A stretch of DNA of 64,000 bases from Budorcas taxicolor (Eukaryota > Chordata > Mammalia > Artiodactyla > Bovidae): contig NC_068928.1 of the NCBI RefSeq assembly GCF_023091745.1, positions 10,806,001 to 10,870,000 of the forward strand, written 5' to 3'. Made by a program: the position numbers and the translations under genes. Below the pieces are notes generated by a model. The model was given only the letters and a program-made list of their open reading frames with translations. It did no database searches and was not told where the DNA came from. This document shows, one piece after another, positions 34,237 to 45,417 of this stretch (its first letter is position 1; each line of letters starts with the position of its first letter).

Positions 34237-37076
34237 GCAAAGCATAAAAAGCACCTAGTTATTTTTTTTGGTTCAGCCTGATTTTATCTCTTATTACAGT
34301 CTCAGGCAGGTATCTATTACTACATAAGTCAAGGTCTACTTGATTGGCATCTGGAAAGCCCTCTCCCTGGAAAAGGAGAGATATTTCTCAGATACTTCAG
34401 GGTTTGAGTTAGAACCTAATCCTACTAAACCTTGGGTGGGGAGGGGGTCCCTCAGTGGATGCATGATGGCTGCCCACGTACCCTCAGATAGGAAAACTGG
34501 CAAGAAAAAGTAGAAATAAATGAATCTCCTCTACCTTGGAAATTAGTTCTTTTCAACAGATTGTGTTAGCACTTGGAATCACTGCCTTAACTACTAAAAT
34601 TGATTAAATTAGCAGCTCTGTATTTTGCCAAGATTTTTATAGGCTTTTCTCCCCCTTCTCAACAAATTAAAACCTGGCTTGGAGGGGAGTATAGTAGACT
34701 GGAGACATTTCTCCTCCTGTTGCTGGATGCTGGTGTAGCAAGCTTTTGACAGTTTTTAAAGAAAAAAATTTACTTCTTGATTACTCTTCCTTATGTGTCT
34801 TATATCAGGACTGCAGCATGGTTGTGTGGGAGGAAAACTAATGTAACATTGAAGGGTTTAATAAATATTTGTCATTTGGGGTTTTTGAATCATTGATTCA
34901 CAGAAGTCTATTATTATTATAAAAAATAGAATTGTTTCATTTCAAAGGTAATGCTAGATCTTTGGTAATATGTTATGAGTTGAATAAAATATTCCACATT
35001 ATAAATGTCAGACCTAGTGCAATCTAACAGATTTAAAGCAGCATTTTTAATTTGTCATAAAATATAATATCTGCTAACAATCATACTCACTGCCCAAAAT
35101 GATAACACTCTCCAAAGTCTAGAAAAGATATAATGTTTAACTTAAATAATGCAACAATAGGATGAGGTGGAATGATGAAGAAATATGTATTATGATGTTC
35201 AAAGTGATATTATAACCTCAACTTTCAATTCAACTGAAACACATATTTTTTACTAAATTCTGTACTAACAACTTTGAAAGTATGCATTTTTGCTTGTGTT
35301 ATAATTGGAAGTGAAAATAGGACACACACATGATATATAGATATAGATATAATGATCATAGCAATGTCTTTTTAAAACTGTGCATGAATAAAAGCCCAAA
35401 AGGCAATGCAGTGAAGTATTGTTAATGGCGGTTTTTTGGGTAGTGAGTATATAAACACGATTTTAAAATTTCTTTCTCCTTTCTGACACTCTCAAAATCT
35501 TCTTTAACAAGGACATATTTCTTTTACGTTGGCCAAATAAATTAAAACTTCTATGTTTAAAGTATTTATTTCCATCACTTGTGTTTATTAAGTACACTAT
35601 TTTCTTTCCTTATGCTCCTCATGATGGTTTGGGAAAGTGGTATAAGCAAGAATTAAATGCTAACATGGTCACTGAGATGCATCATCTTCTCCACACAGTG
35701 TTACCAGGAAGCAGGTATCAGAACAAGGATCAAACACACTTTGGTCTTCAAAGTAATAAAGATACTGAATAGTCATAATTTCAGTGTAACTCCCCTCCCT
35801 CTGTGACTAGATGGATGGCTTTGCCTTTGAACTGACCACTGTAAAGATCCAGGTGTGTAAATGCTCAGATCTTTCTAAGGTTGACAAGTGCTTCCCTTCA
35901 CATTTCATTTTACATAATGATTTCAATGTAGGAATGTCGTGGTGTAAAGTGGTAGGGAAATATAAGGTGCTAAAATAAGGTAAAGCACCGTAGTTAAAAG
36001 GCTATGAGAAAAAAAGGCTGTAGAATTGCCTGTTGATTGCTGAGGTTTCTGCAGATTTTATCTGTACATTGAGTGAATCCTACTGATGGGGAAGGCAGTG
36101 GAACCTGAACAACAAGGATCGAACGGAGAGAATGTCTTTGATCATCTGTTTGACTGAAAGTAGTAGTCACAATTTACTTGAGTATTTTGTAGGTGCTAAA
36201 AACTCATCCAAAATAACTTTCTCATCTGCTTTTAATGCAGCTGTCAGCATTGGTTTGTACAAAAATTTGTTTAAGAGTCTAGGAAAACAGGCAAGTGCAT
36301 ACTTTATAATTTCCCTACCACTGTTTCTTTAGGCTTTATTCTTTCCCAGCCCTGTTCTTTAAGAAGAATCACTATTTTATTAAACTTGTATTGAGAGCCT
36401 TAGGGGCAATCCCTAGGTTATGATACCTCTCAAAAACTGTCTTTAAAATGTTATAAACAAATGGTTTAAATGAATCTATAAAGATTGTTTTGTTTCCCTA
36501 TCAGAGAAGAGACCTTGGGTAATCATTTAAGGAGTTAAATGAAAGAAAGGTCCAATGTATACAAGATGTAGAGTAGAAATCACAAAAATATAGGTTTCCA
36601 GAAAAGAATGAGCCTTGATGGGTACCCCAACTGAGAGTGTTCAAATATGATATAGCTCTGACGCCTTCTAGAAAAGACTCCCACCTGTTTTTTTACACTA
36701 ACAGCTTTGTGCCTGACAAGGTCCCTGTGCTAGGACCTGCTGACTAGGGCAGCATGGAAGAGAAGATGGGCTGGAATATTGGCTAGATGGGAAGATCCCT
36801 AGGTCTGGAACATGGTCAAGAGTGGATAATGATCCCCAAGTTCTGGCAGATCAGAAATGGCCAGCAGGTGGTGGGTAGAACACAGCCTGCTTCTGAGAAA
36901 ACTTAGGTAAGTCAATCAGGATTAGGTAGTTGGGATGTGCATGGGTGGAACCAAGAGTAAAGAAATGGCAAAGAGTGGGACAGTAGGTCTCCTTGTAAGA
37001 AGGATTCTAAGAGCAGAGACCCGGTAGCCAGAAAGGGATGGAGAGTTGGAATGGATAGACAAAGACAAAATCAGGA
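33882..37076. other. Longest low-repeat stretch of the window
   Basis: About 3.2 kb of AT-rich DNA with no young repeat except a (TC)n tract. A MIR-like trace may lie near 35570-35770. No exon, RNA gene or regulatory motif is firm enough to call. Confidence 0.45.
34181..34234 (+). repeat. (TC)27 microsatellite
   Basis: Twenty-seven uninterrupted TC units. Perfect dinucleotide arrays of this length are usually length-variable between individuals. Confidence 0.97.
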
Positions 37077-37086
37077 TCAGTTCCTC

Positions 37087-37419
37087 CATTGTTACTGTTC
37101 AGTTGCTAAGTTGTGCCCAACTCTTTGTGACCCTATGGACTGCCGCACACCATGTTTCCCTGTCCGTCACTATTTCCCAGAGTTTGCTCAAACTTATGAA
37201 CGTTGAGTCAGTGATGCCATCCAACCATCTTATCCTCTGTTACCTCCATCTCCTCCTGCCCTCAGTCTTTTCCAGCATCATGTTCTCTTCCAGTGAGTCA
37301 CCTTTTCACATCAGGTGGGCCAGAGTATTGGAGCTTCAGCATCAGTCCTTCCAATGAATATTCAGGGTTGATTTTCTTTAAGATTGTCTGGTTTGATCTC
37401 TTTGCTGTTCAAGGGACTC
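37087..37419 (-). mobile_element. BovB LINE 3' fragment
   Basis: Antisense BovB 3' end of an older type ('gttactgttcagttgctaag' start), 5'-truncated. Flanked by a perfect 10-bp duplication 'tcagttcctc' (37077-37086 and 37420-37429). Confidence 0.93.
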
Positions 37420-38254
37420 TCAGTTCCTCTATAAAAGGGTGATAATAATAAAATCAAAATCACTCTCAGCATATTGTTCAAAGAATTAAATGAGGTAATG
37501 CCTGGAGAAAAATAACTTACCAGGTAACCGAAGATAGATCCAGATCAAGAAAGACCATAAAAGAAATAAGCAAAGTATATCCTCAGAGTGGATGCTCAAG
37601 ACTCTGAATGGTTTTCATGTGCCCAAGTTTTCTAATTAGTACTTCTTCTCATTTATGGTTTCTCAGAGCCTTCAGAGACTGGAGCCTTTCCTGTCCTACC
37701 TTCCAGCTAACCCCAACTCTATAGAAGTATCATTTCATTCAGTTCAGTTGAGTTCAGTCGCTCAGTCATGTCCGACTCTTTGTGACCCCATGAATTGCAG
37801 AACGTCAGGCCTCCCTGTCCATCACCAACTCCCAGAGTTCACTCAAACTCATGTCCATCGAGCTGGTGATGCCGTCCAGCCATCTCATCCTCTGTCGTCC
37901 CCTTCTCCTTCTGCCCGCAATCCCTCCCAGCATCAGGGTCTTTTCCAGTGAATCAACTCTTTGCATGAGGAGGCCAAAGTATTGGAGTTTCAGCTTCAGC
38001 ATCAGTCCTTCCAATGAACACCCAAGACTGATCTCCTTTAGGATGGACTGATTGGACCTCCTTGCAGTCCAAGGGACTCTCAAGAGTCTTCTCCAACATC
38101 ACACTTGAAAAGCATCAATTCTTCAGTGCTCAGCTTTCTTCACAGTCCAACTCTCACATCCATACATCCATACTGGAAAAACCATAGCCTTGACTAGACA
38201 GACCTTCGTGGCAAAGTAATATCTCTGCTTTTTAATATGCTGTCTAGGTTGGTC

Positions 38255-39275
38255 ACCAGTCCACCTGACCTGCCTCTTGAGAAACCTATATGCAGGTCAG
38301 GAAGCAACAGTTAGAACTGGACATGGAACAACAGACTGGTTCCAAATAGGAAAAGGAGTACGTCAAGGCTGTATATTGTCACCCTGCTTATTTAATTTAT
38401 ATGCAGAATACATCTTGAGAAATGCTGGACTGGAAGAAGCACAAGCTGGAATCAAGATTGCCAGGAGAAATATCAATAACCTCAGATATGCAGATGACAC
38501 CACCCTTATGGCAGAAAGTGAAGAGGAACTAAAAGGCCTCTTGATGAAGGTGAAAGTGGAGAGTGAAAAAGTTGGCTTAAAGCTCAACATTCAGAAAACA
38601 AAGATCGTGGCATCTGGTCCCATCACTTCATGGGAAATAGATGGGGAAACAATGGAAATAGTGTCAGAGTTTATTTTTGGGGAGGCTCCAAAATCACTGC
38701 AGATGGTGACTGCAGCCATGAAATTAAAAGACACTTACTCCTTGGAAGAAAAGTTATGACCAACCTAGATAGCATATTCAAAAGCAGAGACATTACTCTG
38801 CCAACAAAGGTCTATCTAGCCAAGGCTATGGTTTTTCCAGTGGTTATGTATGGATGTGAGAGTTGGACTGTGAAGAAAGCTGAGTGCCAAAGAATTGATG
38901 CTTTTGAAGTGTGGTGTTGGAGAAGACTCTTGAGAGAGTCCCTTGGACTGCAAGGAGATCCAACCAGTCCATTCTGAAGGAGATCAGCCCTGGGTGTTCT
39001 TTGGAAGGAATGATGCTAAAGCTGAAGCTCCAGTACTTTGGCCACCTCATGCGAAGAGTTGACTCATTGGAAAAGACTCTGATGCTGGGAGGGATTGGGG
39101 GCAGGAGGAGAAGGGGACGACAGAGGATGAGATGGCTGGATGGCATCATGGACTCAATGGATGTGAGTCTGAGTGAACTCCAGGAGTTGGTGATGGACAG
39201 GAAGCCCTGACATGCTGGCATTCATGGGGTCATAAAGAGTTGGACACGTCTGAGCAACTGAACTGAACTGAACTG
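38255..39275 (+). mobile_element. BovB LINE nested in another BovB
   Basis: Sense BovB from the middle of the RT ('ccacctgacctgcctcttga') to the 'gaactgaactgaactg' tail. Flanked by 8-bp copies 'ggttggtc' (38247-38254 and 39276-39283) that belong to the outer BovB. It is inserted in opposite orientation, so the outer copy is older. Confidence 0.93.
38277..38759 (+). pseudogene. BovB reverse transcriptase, C-terminal half
   Basis: A 160-codon open frame holds the later RT motifs: GKGVRQGCILSPCLFN at residues 26-40 and the catalytic YADD at 71-74, then VGLKLNIQKTK. The N-terminal RT motifs are lost by 5' truncation. A frameshift near 38680 moves the C-terminal domain to the frame at 38630-38977 (MYGCESWTVKKAECQRIDAF), and another at about 38930 shifts it again to 38911-39210. 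Confidence 0.9.
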
Positions 39276-39872
39276 GGTTGGTCGTAACTTTCCTTCCAAG
39301 GAATGTCTTTTAATTTCATGGCTGCAATCACCATCTGCAGTGATTTTGGAGCCCCCCAAAATAAAGTCGGACACTGTTTCCACTGTTTCCCCATCTATTT
39401 CCCATGAAGTGATGGGACCAGATGCCATGGTCTTAGTTTTCTGAATGTTGAGCTTTAAGCCAACTTTTTCACTCTCCTCTTTCACTTTCAAGAGGCTTTT
39501 TATTTCCTCTTCACTTTCTGCCATAAGGGTGGTATCATCTGCATATCTGAGGTTATTGATATTTCTCTGTCAGACCTCTCCACCATGACCCGTCTGTCTT
39601 GAGTGGCCCCACACGGCATGGCTTAGCTTCATTGAGTTAGACAAGGCTGTGGTCTGTGTGATCAGATTGGCTAGTTTTCTGTGATTATGGTTTCAGTGTG
39701 CCTGCCCTCTGATGCCCTCTTTCAACATCTACTGTCTTACTTGGGTTTCTCTTACCTTGGATGTGGAGTATCTCTTCACGGCTGCTCCAGCAAAGCACAG
39801 CCGCTGCTTCTTACCTTGGACAAGGGTTATCTCTTCATGGCCGCCCCTCCTGACCTTGAACGTGGAACATAC

Positions 39873-39989
39873 TTCCCTGGTGGCTCAGACGGTAAAGCGT
39901 CTGCCAACAGTGCGAGAGATCCAGGTTCAATTCCTGGGTCAAGAAGATCTCCTAGAGAAGGGAATGGCAACCCACTCCAGTATTCTTGC
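39873..39989 (+). mobile_element. Bov-tA SINE, 3'-truncated, at the BovB 5' end
   Basis: tRNA-like head 'acttccctggtggctcagac' and the first part of Bov-A to 'ccagtattcttgcc', where it stops and runs into C11A6G4. It lies inside the outer BovB's duplication and faces the opposite way. It has no duplication of its own. Confidence 0.85.
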
Positions 39990-40031
39990 CCCCCCCCCCA
40001 AAAAAGGGGCTCAAAGAAATATCATTTCATT

Positions 40032-40344
40032 ACCACAACTAAAGTCAGGTTCTACATAACAAAGCTATTTCTGCAGCCCCCAAATAATGTTATCAATGGA
40101 AATTTGTTTTCCTCTGTTTAGCATTATCTCCTCATAGGGAAATAATCTTTTAGGCAAGTAAAATCTCATACCTAATCCTAGATTCTCAAAGCCAAAAGGA
40201 TCATAAAAGACAAAATAGTCCAACACAATACCTGAACCATCTATAACATCCTTGTATTTGTTGTCTATTGCTGCATAACAAATTACCCCACTATTGTTGA
40301 CTTAAAACACAAGTATTATCTCAGTTTCAGAGCATCAGGAATCC
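40032..40344. other. Mostly unassigned; possible old LTR scrap
   Basis: 'tgtctattgctgcataacaa' and 'attaccccactattg' at about 40258-40330 resemble a very old mammalian repeat, possibly MaLR-type. This is weak. No gene. Confidence 0.35.
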
Positions 40345-40936
40345 TGGAGTGGGTGGTATTGCTAGATCACATAGTAATTCTATGTTGTACCTTTTGAGGA
40401 ACTGCCAGACTGTTTTAAAGTGGATGAACCATGTTGTATTCCCAACAATAGTGTGTAAGGATTTTAGGTTCTCTACATCCTCATCAATATTACCTGTTTT
40501 TTGACTCACATCACGATTGGTGTTAGTGGTATCTCACTGCAATTTAATTTGCATTTTCTAAATGACCGATTTTTGAGAATCCCTGTTTTCTGAGAATGCC
40601 TACATATGTTGAACATCCCCTAATGATGAGCATCTTTCCTTTTGCTCTTAACCATTTGTATATTTTTGGAGAAACATCTATTCAGATCTTTATTTTTAGT
40701 TGGGTTATTGGTCTTTTTTTTCCCTTCTTTTAAAACTCTCTTAACAACTTTCATATATAGCATACGGCAATGTTAATTATTAGGTTGATGCAAAAGTAAT
40801 TGTAGTTTTGCATTGTTGAACTTTGCCTTTTGTTATTGGAACATATTCTTAAATAAATGTGGTTGTGTTATACATCATTTAATGTACATTTCTCTCTTTT
40901 TGTTTTTTGGTAATGACATTACTTGGGGTTTATTTT

Positions 40937-41443
40937 TTTTTATTTTTTATTTTTTTTTTTTATTTTTTTATTTTTCTAATTTTAAAATCTTTAATTCTTA
41001 CATGTGTTCCCAAACATGAACCCCCCTCCCACCTCCCTCCCCATAACATCTCTGTGGGTCATCCCCATGCACCAGCCCCAAGCATGCTGTATCCTGCGTC
41101 AGACATAGATTAGCGATTCAATTCTTACATGATAGTATACATGATAGAATGCCATTCTCCCATATCATCCCACCCTCTCCCTCTCCCTCTGAGTCCAAAA
41201 GTCTGTTATAGACAGCTGCGTCTTTTTTCCTGTCTTGCATACAGGGTCGTCATTGCCATCTTTCTAAATTCCATATATATGTGTTAGTATACTGTATTGG
41301 TGTTTTTCTTTCTGGCTTACTTCACTCTGTATAATCGGCTCCAGTTTCGTCCATCTCATCAGAACTGATTCAAATGAATTCTTTTTAACGGCTGAGTAAT
41401 ACTCCATTGTGTATATGTACCACAGCTTTCTTATCCATTCATC
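40937..41443 (-). mobile_element. L1 3' end nested in the mariner
   Basis: A poly-T-rich start, then the antisense ruminant L1 3' UTR ('gggtcatccccatgcacca', 'atcccaccctctccctctc', 'cttacttcactctgtataat') and the ORF2 end, 5'-truncated. Flanked by a perfect 17-bp duplication 'tacttggggtttatttt' (40920-40936 and 41444-41460). It is closely similar to the L1 at 57918-58524 and appears young. Confidence 0.95.
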
Positions 41444-41482
41444 TACTTGGGGTTTATTTTACATTTATTTTAGACTACGGAA

Positions 41483-42460
41483 ATGTTAGACAAAAAGCAA
41501 ATTTGAGCAATTTTCTTATTCAAGTTCAAAATGGGTTGTAAAGCAGTGGAGACAACTCACAACATTAACAATGCATTTGGCCCAGGAACTGCTAACACTT
41601 GCACAGTGCAGTGGTGGTTCAAGAAGTTTTGCAAAGGAGAGCCCTGAAGGTGAGGAGAGCAGTGACCGGCCATCAGAAGTTGACAACCACCAGTTGAGAG
41701 CCATCATCAGAAGCTGATTGTCTTACAACTACACGAGAACTTGCTGAAGAACTCAACGTCAACCATTCTATGGTCATTTGGCATTTGAAGCAAATTGAAA
41801 AAGTGAAAAAGCTTGATAAATTGGTGCCTTATGAACTGACCACAAAGCAAAGAAATCATCGCTTTTAAGTGTCATCTTCTCTTATTTTATGTAACAACAA
41901 TGAACCATTTCTCAATCAGGATTGTGATGTGCAACAAACAGTGTGAAGTGTGATGGTTTCTACGACAGCTGATGATGACTAGCTCAGTGACTGGACTGAG
42001 AAGAAGCTCCAAAGTACTTCCCCAAGCCAAACTTGCACCAAAAAAAATGTCATCATAGCTGTTTGGTGGTCTGCTGCCAGTTTGATCGAGTACAGCTTTC
42101 CAAATCCCAGTGAGATCATTACATCTGAGAAGTATGCTCAGCAAATTGATGAGACGCACTGAAAACTGCAATGCCTGCAGCTGGCATTGGTCAACAGAAA
42201 GGGCCCGATTATTCTCCCCGACAATGCCTGACTGCACATCCCACAACCAGTGCTTCAAGAGTTGAACAAGTTGGGCTATGTGCTTTTGCCTCATCCTCCA
42301 TATTCACCTGATCTCTTGTCTTCAAACATCTCGACAACTTTGCAGTGAAAATGTTTCCACTACCAGCAGGAGGCAGAAAATGCTTTCCAAGAGTTCGTCG
42401 AATCCCAAAGCACAGATTTTTATGCTACAGGAATAAACAAACTTATTTCTTGTTGGCCAA
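41483..42460 (+). pseudogene. Mariner transposase, inactivated
   Basis: A mariner DD34D transposase reading frame. MLDKKQI is followed at once by TGA at 41504-41506, where CGA (Arg) is expected. Recognisable stretches follow, such as INNAFGPGTAN, VQWWFKKFCKG and ITSEKYAQQIDE. The first catalytic Asp codon is AAC at 41943-41945 (Asn). The second is kept in PDNA (GAC 42220-42222) but is followed by TGA at 42229-42231. A deletion near 42320 removes the third Asp region. Several changes are C-to-T/G-to-A, typical of CpG decay. No activity is possible. Confidence 0.9.
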
Positions 42461-43124
42461 AATGTGTTGATTGTAATGGCTCCTATCTTGATTAATAAAG
42501 ATGTGTTTGAGCCGAGTTATAATGATTTAAAATTCATAGTCTGAAACCACAATTACTTTTGTACCAACCTAATATATTAATCATTTTGTACATTCTATCC
42601 CTAGTGTTTATTTATCTTATAACTAGCTGTTTATACCTTTCACTGCCTTCATCCAATTTTCCCTCCCCCCATCCCTATTAGTTTTTTTATCATTAAGTTG
42701 TAAGCATTTCTTAACGTATTTCAGATGCTAGTCCATTATCAGATATGTGATTCACAAATGTTTTCTCCCATTCTGTGGGTTGTCTTTTTCTTGATGGTAT
42801 CCTTGGAAGCACAGAAGTTTTTAATTTTTGTGAAGTCCAACTTACCTATTTGTTTCGGCTGGTTGTGCTTTTGGTGTCATATCTAAGATGGCTCTGTCTA
42901 ACTCCAAATCACAAAGACTTATTCTGTATTTTCTTCTAAGGGTTTAATAGTTTTTGCACTTACATTTAGGTCTGTAATCTATTTGAGCTGATTTTTATGT
43001 GTGGTGTGGGGAAGGGATCCAACTTCATTCTTTTGCATGCTGATATTCAGTGGTTCCAGCACCATTTGTTGAAAGATTTATTTAGCCATTTTAAAATTTA
43101 GATTATTTTGTGTAAATATTAATA

Positions 43125-43215
43125 AACCCTAAAATTTGTTGAGCACTATGTGTGTGCTAAACACTGTTCCAAGGTTTTATGTATGCTACCTTTTACCCTT
43201 ACACTAATTCCAAAC
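43125..43215 (-). mobile_element. MIR fragment
   Basis: 'ttgttgagcactatgtgtgt' and 'taaacactgttccaaggttt' match the antisense MIR end (location of the 'aataaatgtt...' tail). A short, old piece. Confidence 0.5.
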
Positions 43216-43229
43216 GGGCTTTATCTCCC

Positions 43230-43438
43230 ACAAGGGCTTCCCTTGTTTCTCAGGAGGTAAAGAATCCGCCTGCAATGTGGGAGACCTAGGTTCCATCTCT
43301 GGGTCGGGAAGATCCCCTGGAGAAGGAAATGGCAACCCATTCCAGTATTCTTGCCTGGAGAATCCCATGGACAGAGAAGCCTGGTGGGCTACGGTACTTG
43401 AGGTCACAAAGAGTTGGACATGACTGAGTGACTAACAC
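43230..43438 (+). mobile_element. Bov-tA SINE
   Basis: tRNA-like head 'gggcttcccttgtttctcag' and full Bov-A body. Flanked by a perfect 9-bp duplication 'ttatctccc' (43221-43229 and 43439-43447). Confidence 0.94.
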
Positions 43439-43447
43439 TTATCTCCC

Positions 43448-43962
43448 TATGAGGCAATGATTGGGGAGGTGAGTATGGAGGAAGCTGAACGTTAATTGCT
43501 TCTCAGTGGCAGAAAGAAGAACTGGAAGGAGGTAAACTGAACTCTTTTATTCTCTTCCTTGCTTTTAATACTAGCGGCAGTGACTAGATTCTCTGATACG
43601 GATGCCATCATGTTAAGGGAAAAGCAAAAGACAGGGGATCTATTCAAATTCTCTTTTGCTGCTATCACCAGGAAAGGTGATAAGATATTTAGGAGAAAAG
43701 CAATGGTGGTGGTGATGCTTAAAGAATACAGTATGATGTCACTAAGTTTAAAACTTTTGGCCCAGAGCGATTACAGCTAAGAATGAAAGATCTTGCAGAT
43801 GTAATAACTCTGTTGTTGGCATCATTTTCATTGAAATGTGAATAAGAAATTCTGGAGGACTCAAGACTTGCTGTTTTTCAGAATGAATCAGGTGCTCAAT
43901 TCTGTCAGTCCTAGAAAACAGCTTGGCAGCTAGTGCAGACAATATCCTAGAATGGCTTTTAA
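43448..43962. other. Unassigned DNA
   Basis: No repeat or exon recognised. The frames at 43559-43780 (plus) and 43748-43942 (minus) have no domain that I know. Confidence 0.4.
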
Positions 43963-43976
43963 AGTGGGTGGTTTGT

Positions 43977-44146
43977 CAGGGGCTCTGTATCAACCTAGAG
44001 GGGTGTGATGGGGAGGGAGATGGGAGGGAGATTCAAGAGGGGATATATGTATACCTATGGCTGATTCACGCTGAGCTTTGACAGAAAACAGCAAAATTCT
44101 GTAAAGCAATTACACTTCAATAAAAAATAAATTAATTTTTTAAATA
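43977..44146 (+). mobile_element. L1 3' terminus, strongly 5'-truncated
   Basis: The last about 120 bases of an L1 ('tgtatacctatggctgatt', 'ttctgtaaagcaattacact') with an A-rich tail. Flanked by 14-bp copies 'agtgggtggtttgt' (43963-43976) and 'agtggatggtttgt' (44147-44160), 13 of 14 identical. It represents a different L1 3' UTR type from 57918-58524. Confidence 0.9.
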
Positions 44147-44207
44147 AGTGGATGGTTTGTGATTATTTAGGAAGAGAAGTGGTGACAAGTAGGAGATACC
44201 ATGGGTT

Positions 44208-45417
44208 TGATTTCAGGTGGCCTCAGCCTGCAATGACTTGGAGCAAGGCTTGGGTTCTGAACCAGAGATTGAGGCCAGGTCATGGTGGTGAAGGCACCAG
44301 ATCCTAGCCACTGGACCCAGTGGTCAGTGACAAGGATCCTGGCCCTTCAATTCAATTAAGTTCAGTTGCTCAGTCATGTTGGACTCTTTCAGACCCTGTG
44401 AACTGCAGCATGCCAGGCCTCCCTGTCCATCACCAAATCCCAGAGTTTACTCAAACTCATGTACATTGAGTCAGTGATGCCATCCAACCATCTCATCCTC
44501 TGTTGTCCCCTTCTCCTGCCTTCAATCTTTGCCAGCATCAAGGTCTTTTCCAATGAGTCAGTTCTTAAAGTATTGGAGTTTCAGCTTCAGCATCAGTCCT
44601 TCCAATGAATATTCAGGACTGATTTCCTTTAGGATGGACTGATTGGATCTCCTTGCAGTCCAAGGGACTCTCAAGAGTATTCTCCAACTCCACAGTTCAA
44701 AAGTATCAATTCTTCAGCGCTCAGCTTTCTTCACAGTCCAACTCTCACATCCATACATGACTACTGGAAAAACCATAGCCTTGACTAGACGGACCTTTGT
44801 TGGCAAAGTAATGTATCAGCTTCCTAATATGCTGTCTAGGTTGGTCATAACTTTTCTTCCAAGGAGCAAGCGTCTTTTAATTTCATGGCTGCAATCACCA
44901 TCTGAAAAAGCCCCTGGCCCTTTGGCTTTGCATGTAAAGTATTTATTAGAAGGAAAAAGAGTACAGTACGTGTGGATAGACACACAGGCAGCCTCAGAGG
45001 GAGAGTCCCTGAGTTGCTGAGTTGTGTTCTCATGGTAGTTTGAATTACTTTTATGGGGTATTTCTTCCAAGTTTCCTTTGGCCAGTCATTCTGATTTGCC
45101 TGGTTCACAGTCTGTATTTGTTATATCTCAGGATCCTCCCATGTGTGCACACACATCTCTTAGCCAAGATGGATCCTACTGAAAAGGCATCTGGGTAGAG
45201 CATCCCTTGACATGACTCCCATTTGGCCCCCAAGGAAACTTTTCTGCGCATGTATGGTCAGGGAGGTCTCCTGACTTTGGGAACCAGAAATATGTGGTCT
45301 GTGCAGGGTCCAGCCTCCTCCCTTAATTGCCCTGCTATTCTTGTCTTGGAGTTTCAGTCATTAGAGAATGAATCTCCAGTTGCTTTACCTTGGGGGGCCC
45401 ATCTGCCTCCTGCCTCA
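44208..45417 (-). mobile_element. Solo ERV LTR split by a BovB
   Basis: Taking out the BovB at 44348-44912 and its duplicate leaves a block of about 635 bp that starts TG and ends CA in antisense. It is flanked by 4-bp 'ggtt' (44204-44207 and 45418-45421), as expected for a class I (gamma-like) ERV. In sense it contains an AATAAA signal (antisense 'tttatt' at about 44940) in the middle. There is no internal coding region, so it is a solo LTR left by recombination. The boundaries are inferred from TG/CA and the duplication. Confidence 0.75.
44348..44912 (-). mobile_element. BovB LINE 3' end inside the solo LTR
   Basis: Antisense BovB with a degraded 3' tail, 5'-truncated after 'tggctgcaatcaccatctg', followed by about ten non-BovB bases. 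Flanked by a perfect 10-bp duplication 'cctggccctt' (44338-44347 and 44913-44922), which is LTR sequence. A deletion removes part of the body near 44565. Confidence 0.9.

Larger units (their letters stand above)
37740..40019 (-). mobile_element. BovB LINE (outer copy) with nested BovB and terminal SINE
   Basis: Antisense BovB runs at 37740-38254 and 39284-39871 and is enclosed, with everything between, by a perfect 12-bp duplication 'tatcatttcatt' (37728-37739 and 40020-40031). It contains a sense BovB at 38255-39275. Near 39570 the RT region jumps straight to the 5' UTR ('acctctccaccatgacc'), an internal loss of most of the endonuclease/RT. The right end carries a Bov-tA in opposite orientation and a C11A6 tract. 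Confidence 0.88.
40780..42572 (+). mobile_element. Mariner (Tc1/mariner, cattle/Hsmar1-like), split by L1
   Basis: The terminal inverted repeats start 'ttaggttgatgcaaaagtaa' on the left and, on the reverse strand at the right, 'ttaggttggtacaaaagtaa'. TA dinucleotides flank both ends (40778-40779 and 42573-42574). Without the 507-bp L1 and its duplicated 17 bases the element is about 1.27 kb, the size of a full mariner. It is a dead copy, with its transposase broken by stops and a deletion. Confidence 0.95.
40345..43085 (-). mobile_element. Old L1 ORF2 region (antisense), host of a mariner
   Basis: L1 sequence occurs at 40345-40777 ('gaggaactgccagactgttt') and continues at about 42575-43085 ('tcagatatgtgattcacaaa', 'gcaccatttgttgaaagat'). 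The mariner at 40780-42572 sits between the two halves, flanked by TA. Confidence 0.8.

Noticed and set aside
39989..40009. Assembly gap or adapter at the C11A6G4 tract
   Set aside because: A simple low-complexity joint inside a duplication-bounded insertion explains it. A sizing error in the homopolymer remains possible.
41887..42294. 135-codon minus-strand frame
   Set aside because: It lies antisense to the broken mariner transposase and has no family likeness of its own.
44228..44330. A tRNA-derived SINE
   Set aside because: It resembles a CHR-2 head superficially, but it fits better as the end of the solo LTR, whose TG/CA ends and 4-bp duplication enclose it.
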